A model generated the notes under the pieces. The model was given only the letters and a program-made list of their open reading frames with translations, made no database searches and had not been told where the DNA came from. A DNA stretch of 64,000 nucleotides from contig NZ_WHOL01000036.1 in the NCBI RefSeq assembly GCF_009745975.1, positions 1-64,000 of the forward strand, written 5' to 3'. Shown piece after piece: positions 59,889-64,000 of this stretch. A program made the translations under genes and the position numbers. Each line of letters opens with the position of its first letter. The stretch's first letter is position 1. The stretch is from Actinokineospora pegani. GTDB taxonomy: Bacteria; Actinomycetota; Actinomycetes; Mycobacteriales; Pseudonocardiaceae.

Positions 59889-60784
59889 CCCGCACCGCCT
59901 TGCCGCTTGGCCGCACGACCCCGGACGACGACGATGACCACCGCCACCGCCAAGGCCCCGGCGACACCGGCGATGACGAACAGGCCCGGCCCCGCGTCCT
60001 CGGCGACCGCCTCGGCCGGGCTCGACGGGGCCGTGCCCGGCACCGGCTCCTCGGCCACGGCGGCGAAGGCGGGTTCGGCGCCCGTGGCGTCGCCGACCGC
60101 GAACCGCAGGGTCGCGTGGTCGCTGACCGCGCTGCCGTCGACCAGGTCCGCGTGGACCTCGACCCGCACGAGGTACACGCCGGGGGCGGTGAAGACCCAG
60201 TTGGCGTGGGTGTGGGTGTTGGTGTCGACCCAGATGTCCTGCCGCCCGGGCTCGGTGGAGTCCCACAGCACGTCCGCGCCGGCGAAGTTGCCCGCCTGCA
60301 GGTAGACGAACAGCTCCCCCGGTCCGTCCACACCGGTCAGGGTCAGGGTGACGCCGCGGTCGACCTCGTCCATCACGCGCGGGTCCTGGGTGTTCCACCC
60401 GATCCACGCCACGTCCGGGTCCTGCACCTGGGGCAGGACGTGCACCGGGGTGCCGGGCGCGCCGATGAAGGCGTAGGCGGGGTCGTCCGGCACCGGCAGC
60501 ACCGCCGCGTCCGACACCTGGAACACCGTCCGCTCCAGCGGGCGCCACACGGGCGGGGTCGCGGAGTCGTCGTGGACCAGCAGCTCCCACGCGCCGTCGA
60601 CGCGGCGCGGGCCCAGGTCGACGTGCCCGCGCGAGAGCACGGCCCGGTCGGTGGCGACCGGCTGGTCGGGCGCGATCGTCTGGTCTTCGGCCTGCTGGGC
60701 CGACGCCGTCGCGGGCGCCAGCAGCACGGCCAGTGCCGCGCCCGCGAGCGCGAGGGTGCGTCTCATCGAGTTCTCTCTCTTCAT
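59885..60784 (-). CDS. Surface-anchored repeat protein of the metal transporter operon
   Basis: Protein of about 299 residues. A signal peptide (MRRTLALAGAALAVLLAPA) leads to a single repeat: SRGHVDLGPRRVD, HVLPQVQDPDVAWIGWNTQ, DTNTHTHANWVFTAPGVYLVRV. A membrane helix (FVIAGVAGALAVAVVIVVV) and basic tail anchor it, without an LPxTG-like motif. ATG at 60784 overlaps the binding protein stop (TGATG); ATG at 60766 is the alternative. It likely presents metal or a metal carrier to the importer. Confidence 0.85.
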   Translation of the reverse strand: MKRENSMRRTLALAGAALAVLLAPATASAQQAEDQTIAPDQPVATDRAVLSRGHVDLGPRRVDGAWELLVHDDSATPPVWRPLERTVFQVSDAAVLPVPDDPAYAFIGAPGTPVHVLPQVQDPDVAWIGWNTQDPRVMDEVDRGVTLTLTGVDGPGELFVYLQAGNFAGADVLWDSTEPGRQDIWVDTNTHTHANWVFTAPGVYLVRVEVHADLVDGSAVSDHATLRFAVGDATGAEPAFAAVAEEPVPGTAPSSPAEAVAEDAGPGLFVIAGVAGALAVAVVIVVVRGRAAKRQGGAG

Positions 60785-62343
60785 CAGCGCAGGCACTCGC
60801 GCAGCGAGTCGGCGTTGAACCGCATCATCTGGACGTAGGAGGCGACGGCGCCGTCGAGGGTGTCGCCGTAGATCGGGCAGACCCGGACACCCTGCTCGCG
60901 GGCCACCTCGGTCAGCGTCGAGGAGCGGGCGGCCAGGTTGGGCTCGAGGAATACCGCGGGCACCCGCAGGTTGCGGATCGTCTCGGTGAGCTTGCGGCGG
61001 TCGGCCAGCGAGGGCTCGGCGGCGGGGTTGGGCGTGACGAACCCGGCCACCTCCAGGCCGTAGGCCTGCGCGAGGTAGCCGAACGCGTCGTGGGTCGTGA
61101 CGAGGTGGCGGCGGGCGGCGGGGATCTCGGCCACCCGCTCGCGCACGTGCCGGTCGACGGCGTCGAGCTCGGCGAGGTAGGCCTCGGTGTTGCGCCGGTA
61201 GTCCCGGGCGCCCGCCGGGTCGGCCTCGATCAGCGTGTCCCGGATGACCTGCGCGTAGGACATCGCGTTGCGCACGTTCTGCCACAGGTGCGGGTCGATC
61301 TCACCGTGCACGTGCTTGCCCAGGACCGCCTGCGCGAGCTGGAAGACCCGCTCGCCGGGACGGCCGAGGAAGCCGAACCCCGGCCCGGCGGGGACCTCGG
61401 CCAGCGCCCTGTTCGGCACCACGATGACCGCCTCGTCGGCGGGCACGGCCCGCTGCGCCCGCTCGCCGCCGCCCTGCGGGTCGTGCAGCGCGTAGACCTC
61501 CGCCCGGTCCAGGTCCACGGTGAGGTCGGCGTGCCCGCGGTCGACCAGGACCGCCCCGTCCGGGGGCGGCACGCCGACCGCCACGGTGAAGGTCGACCGC
61601 CCGAGCGGGACCGGACGGGACCGCTGGTCCACGCGCAGGCTCGCGGACAGCGACAGCCGGTAGGTGCCGGGTTCGGTGAACGCCCAGGACATGTGCGTGT
61701 GCGCGTCCGCGGGCAGCGTCGCGGTGTCGTCGCCGTACCCGTCACCGGCGTCGAACCCGTCGCTGGAGTCGAAGTAGACCTCGGTGTCGCCGAAGGAGCC
61801 CGTGAGGTAGCCGAAGACGTCGCCGGGCCCGTCGGCGGCGGTCATGCTCAGCAGCACCTCCGAGGACCGGTCCGCGCCGTGCCCGCCGCCGTCGCCCCTG
61901 GCCCGCAGCCCCAGCCAGACCGTGTCCAGCGAGACGTCCTCGACGAGCGGGATGATCTCCGCGGCGTACTTGACCGCGGCCTCGGCCAGCGAGACGTTGA
62001 CCGCTCCGGCGCGCAGGTTGGCGTCCAGCGTCTTGATGACGTTGTGCTGCTCCAGCAGCACGTAGTTGCTGAAGGCCACGTCCGCGTAGACGACGTCGCG
62101 CACGTCGCGCAGGCTCGGCTCGTAGGAGTGCGGGTCGCCGCCGTCGGGGACCAGGGACGTGGCGTTGACGCGGTCGCCCCCGACGTTGCGCACGAGGTCC
62201 CGGATCAGCCCCGTGGTCGCGACGACCTGGACCCGCCCGTCGCGATCGCTCAACGCCCGCGGCGCGGCGCACCCGCCCAGGACGGCCAGGACCAGCAGCG
62301 CCGCCGACAGGCGTCGAGCGCGAAGGCGGAGGGGGCGCACCAC
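60784..62343 (-). CDS. Anchored-repeat ABC transporter substrate-binding lipoprotein with inserted repeat
   Basis: ZnuA-type metal-binding lipoprotein of about 519 residues with lipobox LAVLGGC. The fold shows PDGGDPHSYEPSL, DPHLWQNVRNAMSYAQVI, VTTHDAFGYLAQAYGLEVAGF and IYGDTLD with the His and Asp ligands of zinc-binding proteins. Residues about 155-345 are an insert made of surface-repeat parts: VWLGLRA, HTHMSWAFTEPGTYRLSL, then VDRGHADLTVDL and GFGFLGRPGERVFQLAQ. GTG at 62343 is the chosen start; GTG at 62340 is possible. It is the first gene of the operon. Confidence 0.9.
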   Translation of the reverse strand: MVRPLRLRARRLSAALLVLAVLGGCAAPRALSDRDGRVQVVATTGLIRDLVRNVGGDRVNATSLVPDGGDPHSYEPSLRDVRDVVYADVAFSNYVLLEQHNVIKTLDANLRAGAVNVSLAEAAVKYAAEIIPLVEDVSLDTVWLGLRARGDGGGHGADRSSEVLLSMTAADGPGDVFGYLTGSFGDTEVYFDSSDGFDAGDGYGDDTATLPADAHTHMSWAFTEPGTYRLSLSASLRVDQRSRPVPLGRSTFTVAVGVPPPDGAVLVDRGHADLTVDLDRAEVYALHDPQGGGERAQRAVPADEAVIVVPNRALAEVPAGPGFGFLGRPGERVFQLAQAVLGKHVHGEIDPHLWQNVRNAMSYAQVIRDTLIEADPAGARDYRRNTEAYLAELDAVDRHVRERVAEIPAARRHLVTTHDAFGYLAQAYGLEVAGFVTPNPAAEPSLADRRKLTETIRNLRVPAVFLEPNLAARSSTLTEVAREQGVRVCPIYGDTLDGAVASYVQMMRFNADSLRECLR

Positions 62344-62374
62344 GAGTGCCAATCTGTCGGACGGAACCAGTCGA

Positions 62375-62389
62375 CAATGATTATCATAA
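62375..62389 (-). promoter_or_regulatory. Zur-like box before the binding-protein operon
   Basis: CAATGATTATCATAA holds the 11-bp palindrome ATGATTATCAT and resembles Zur/Fur boxes. A -35 TTGGAC lies at 62406-62401 on the minus strand, so the box covers the -10 region. It sits about 32 bases before the GTG. With the similar box at 58228-58240 it suggests shared control by zinc. Confidence 0.6.
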
Positions 62390-62563
62390 CCGGCCGAAAT
62401 GTCCAAGTGTGGCGGATTCGCCCGATTTCGCGATGCCGCCTCGCCCTGCGACCACGACAGAGCCCGCGCGGCGGTGAGATCACAGCGATACCGGCCACCC
62501 AGCCGGTTACCAGCGAGTAGCATGCGGTCACTGGGCCGCCCGCCGTGAAGGAGAGACGCCGTC

Positions 62564-63415
62564 ATGACCGTCTGGTTGGTGGCAGTGTCCGTGGTCGCCC
62601 TGTGCGCCCTGGTCGCCGTGCTGGTGCTCTCGATCCTGCTGGGGCGGGCGAACCGCCGCTACGCCAGGCTGCTGGCCTCCACCCGGCTGCGCGACCCCCA
62701 GCCGCGCACGGGCCCCGGCCAGCGCGCCAACGGCCTGCTGGGGGCGACCCACCGCGCCGTCCAGATCGCCACCACCACCGCGGCCCGCCTGCGCCGCCAC
62801 GGCGTCGGCGGCCTGCTGCTGAGCTCCCTCGACGACCTGTCCCGCTGGGTCGAGGAGAACCGCGGGGAACTGGCCCGGGTCACCGCCCCCGACGGCACCG
62901 TCACGTTCATGTTCACCGACATCATCGACTCCACGACCCTCAACGACGAACTCGGCGACAAGGCCTGGGTGCGCCTGCTGCAAGCCCACGACCAGGTGGT
63001 CCGCAGACAGGTCGCCGTCCGCAAGGGCCACGTCGTGAAGTCCCTCGGCGACGGCTTCATGATCGCCTTCAGCACCGCGGAACTGGCCATCTCCGCCGCC
63101 GTCGCCATCCAGCACATCCTGGCCGAGCGTCCGCACAAGGCCCTGCGCGCCACCCCCATCACCGTCCGCATCGGCATCCACCGGGGCCCCGCCATCACCC
63201 GCGACGGCGACTACTTCGGCCGCACCGTCGCCACCGCGGCCCGGGTCGCGGCCCAGGCGGGCAGCCAGGAGGTCCTGGTCAGCGCCGACACGCTCGAGGG
63301 CCTCCCGGACCCGGGCCGCTTCCGCCTCGCGCAGCCCCGCCGCGCCGAGCTGAAGGGGCTCAAGGGCGACCACGCGCTGCACCCCGTGGAGTGGACGGCC
63401 CACCAGCCCGTCTGA
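62564..63415 (+). CDS. Membrane-anchored class III adenylate/guanylate cyclase
   Basis: Protein of 283 residues. One N-terminal membrane helix ([20 protein letters not shown]) precedes a linker and a class III cyclase domain from about 105: [22 protein letters not shown] (metal Asp), [13 protein letters not shown] (second Asp) and [27 protein letters not shown], whose last part holds the purine/transition-state residues. Base specificity cannot be fixed by eye. ATG has GGAGAG eight bases upstream. Its 3' end overlaps the remnant of ridA on the other strand. Confidence 0.9.
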   Translation: MTVWLVAVSVVALCALVAVLVLSILLGRANRRYARLLASTRLRDPQPRTGPGQRANGLLGATHRAVQIATTTAARLRRHGVGGLLLSSLDDLSRWVEENRGELARVTAPDGTVTFMFTDIIDSTTLNDELGDKAWVRLLQAHDQVVRRQVAVRKGHVVKSLGDGFMIAFSTAELAISAAVAIQHILAERPHKALRATPITVRIGIHRGPAITRDGDYFGRTVATAARVAAQAGSQEVLVSADTLEGLPDPGRFRLAQPRRAELKGLKGDHALHPVEWTAHQPV

Positions 63416-63417
63416 TC

Positions 63418-63720
63418 GGGGACAGCGGTTCCCTCGAGCTCGACCACCTGGCCGGGGACCGCCAGCCGGACCACGCCGAGCACCGTGGTGCTCGGCGCCA
63501 CCCGGGCGGCGCCCAACCGGCCCGCCAGCACGCCGTAGTGCCGCAGGAGCAGGTCGACGTCGGTCGTGTAGACGGTGCGGCGGACCAGGCTGGCGAGGGC
63601 CATCCCCGCCGCGCCGAGGACGGCCTCCAGGTCGTCGGTGCTCAGCGCCAGCCGGGCCGCCATGTCGCCGTCGTGCAGGGGCTCGCCGTCCCCGCTCATC
63701 GAGGTCTGCCCGGAGCAGCA
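63418..63720 (-). pseudogene. RidA-family (YjgF) gene remnant
   Basis: The frame encodes [18 protein letters not shown] then [26 protein letters not shown] and [20 protein letters not shown], clear RidA-family sequence. The first 30-40 residues normally before CSGQTS are absent, because the frame runs into the divergent regulator gene. The usual end after ATAV is missing too; the frame continues through the antisense of the cyclase gene to 63211. ATG at 63699 would give only part of the fold. I read it as decayed, with both ends lost. Confidence 0.6.
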
Positions 63721-63731
63721 GGTTCCCTCCC

Positions 63732-64000
63732 ATGCGCGCCGATCGGCTGGTCTCGCTGGTGCTGCTGCGCAGGCACCGTCGGCTGTCCGCGGGCGCGCTG
63801 GCCCGCGAACTCGAGGTCTCCCCCCGGACCGTGCTGCGCGACATCGAGGCGCTCTCCGCCGCGGGTGTCCCGGTCTACGCCGAACGGGGCCGCAACGGCG
63901 GGTTCGCGTTGCTGCCCGGTTTCCGGACCGAGCTCACCGGCCTCAACCACGACGAGGCGATCGCCCTGCTGGTCGTCGAGTCGCGGCCCGGGCGCAGGCC
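63732..64000 (+). CDS. YafY/WYL-type HTH regulator (5' part; continues past the window)
   Basis: The first 90 residues form an HTH_11 winged helix: [42 protein letters not shown], then [21 protein letters not shown], the standard start of YafY-like proteins with a WYL effector domain later. The ATG at 63732 has only a weak site. It diverges from the ridA remnant, a pairing also seen in intact form in actinomycetes (recollection, not checked). The C-terminal part lies outside. Confidence 0.85.
   Translation, partial: MRADRLVSLVLLRRHRRLSAGALARELEVSPRTVLRDIEALSAAGVPVYAERGRNGGFALLPGFRTELTGLNHDEAIALLVVESRPGRR

Noticed and set aside
21-64000. tRNA, rRNA, insertion sequence or integrase signatures
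   Set aside because: None seen while reading both strands, so I do not call any mobile element or RNA gene. Small RNAs cannot be excluded by eye.

Overview
The window is very GC-rich (roughly 70% or more), gene-dense DNA with many GTG starts, stop/start overlaps of the GTGA and ATGA type, and no rRNA, tRNA, insertion sequence or CRISPR that I can see. Gene content (type I PKS, EspG/EspC-type ESX genes, NACHT regulators, DUF5753 regulators, LAxTG-like surface protein) points to a filamentous actinomycete, probably Pseudonocardiales (Amycolatopsis, Saccharothrix or Actinokineospora-like). The taxon is an inference from style and content only.

Region 1 (1-13127) is the edge of a natural-product locus and genes that may belong to it. 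A type I polyketide synthase with a CoA-ligase loading module runs off the left edge. Next come a cytochrome P450, a divergent PapA-type acyltransferase, a DUF5753 regulator, and a GntR/GNAT pair with two palindromic operators. A second P450, a methyltransferase, an FMN reductase and two coupled Gfo/Idh oxidoreductases follow. A shared 20-bp element lies upstream of the first P450 and of the methyltransferase.

Region 2 (13204-28372) is a complete L-rhamnose catabolic unit. A divergent LacI regulator faces a 12-gene operon: ABC importer (rhaT, P, Q, S), mutarotase, isomerase, aldolase/dehydrogenase fusion, an extra FucI/AraA-like isomerase, rhamnulokinase, and lutABC. It explains conversion of rhamnose to DHAP plus lactaldehyde, then lactate, then pyruvate.

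Region 3 (28383-40869) is signalling and secretion. It holds an HTH-NACHT membrane NTPase with a TTA codon, a six-gene ESX accessory/substrate operon without secretion machinery, a GAF-SpoIIE phosphatase, a membrane protein, a DMT transporter, a Ser/Thr kinase and an ECF sigma factor with a possible coupled leader peptide.

Region 4 (40961-53313) is mixed metabolism and stress: APC permease, Nudix hydrolase, PNPOx-like protein, AlkD-like protein, a NarL-type two-component system flanking an ABC-2 exporter, a methyltransferase, a PRC-barrel/DUF2382 protein, and a molybdopterin oxidoreductase lacking the usual Fe-S cysteines with a coupled partner.

Region 5 (53445-62400) is an actinobacterial anchored-repeat ABC transporter of the zinc/manganese type, with surface proteins carrying the same repeat. 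Zur-like boxes lie at both promoters, and a WxL-like protein and a WxL-interacting-like protein are attached. Region 6 (62564-64000) has an adenylate cyclase, a decayed RidA gene and the start of a YafY/WYL-type regulator.

Several regulatory and signalling genes share a TANNNT box six or seven bases before a GTG start with no ribosome site, suggesting leaderless mRNAs. No gene-free stretch exceeds about 260 bases.
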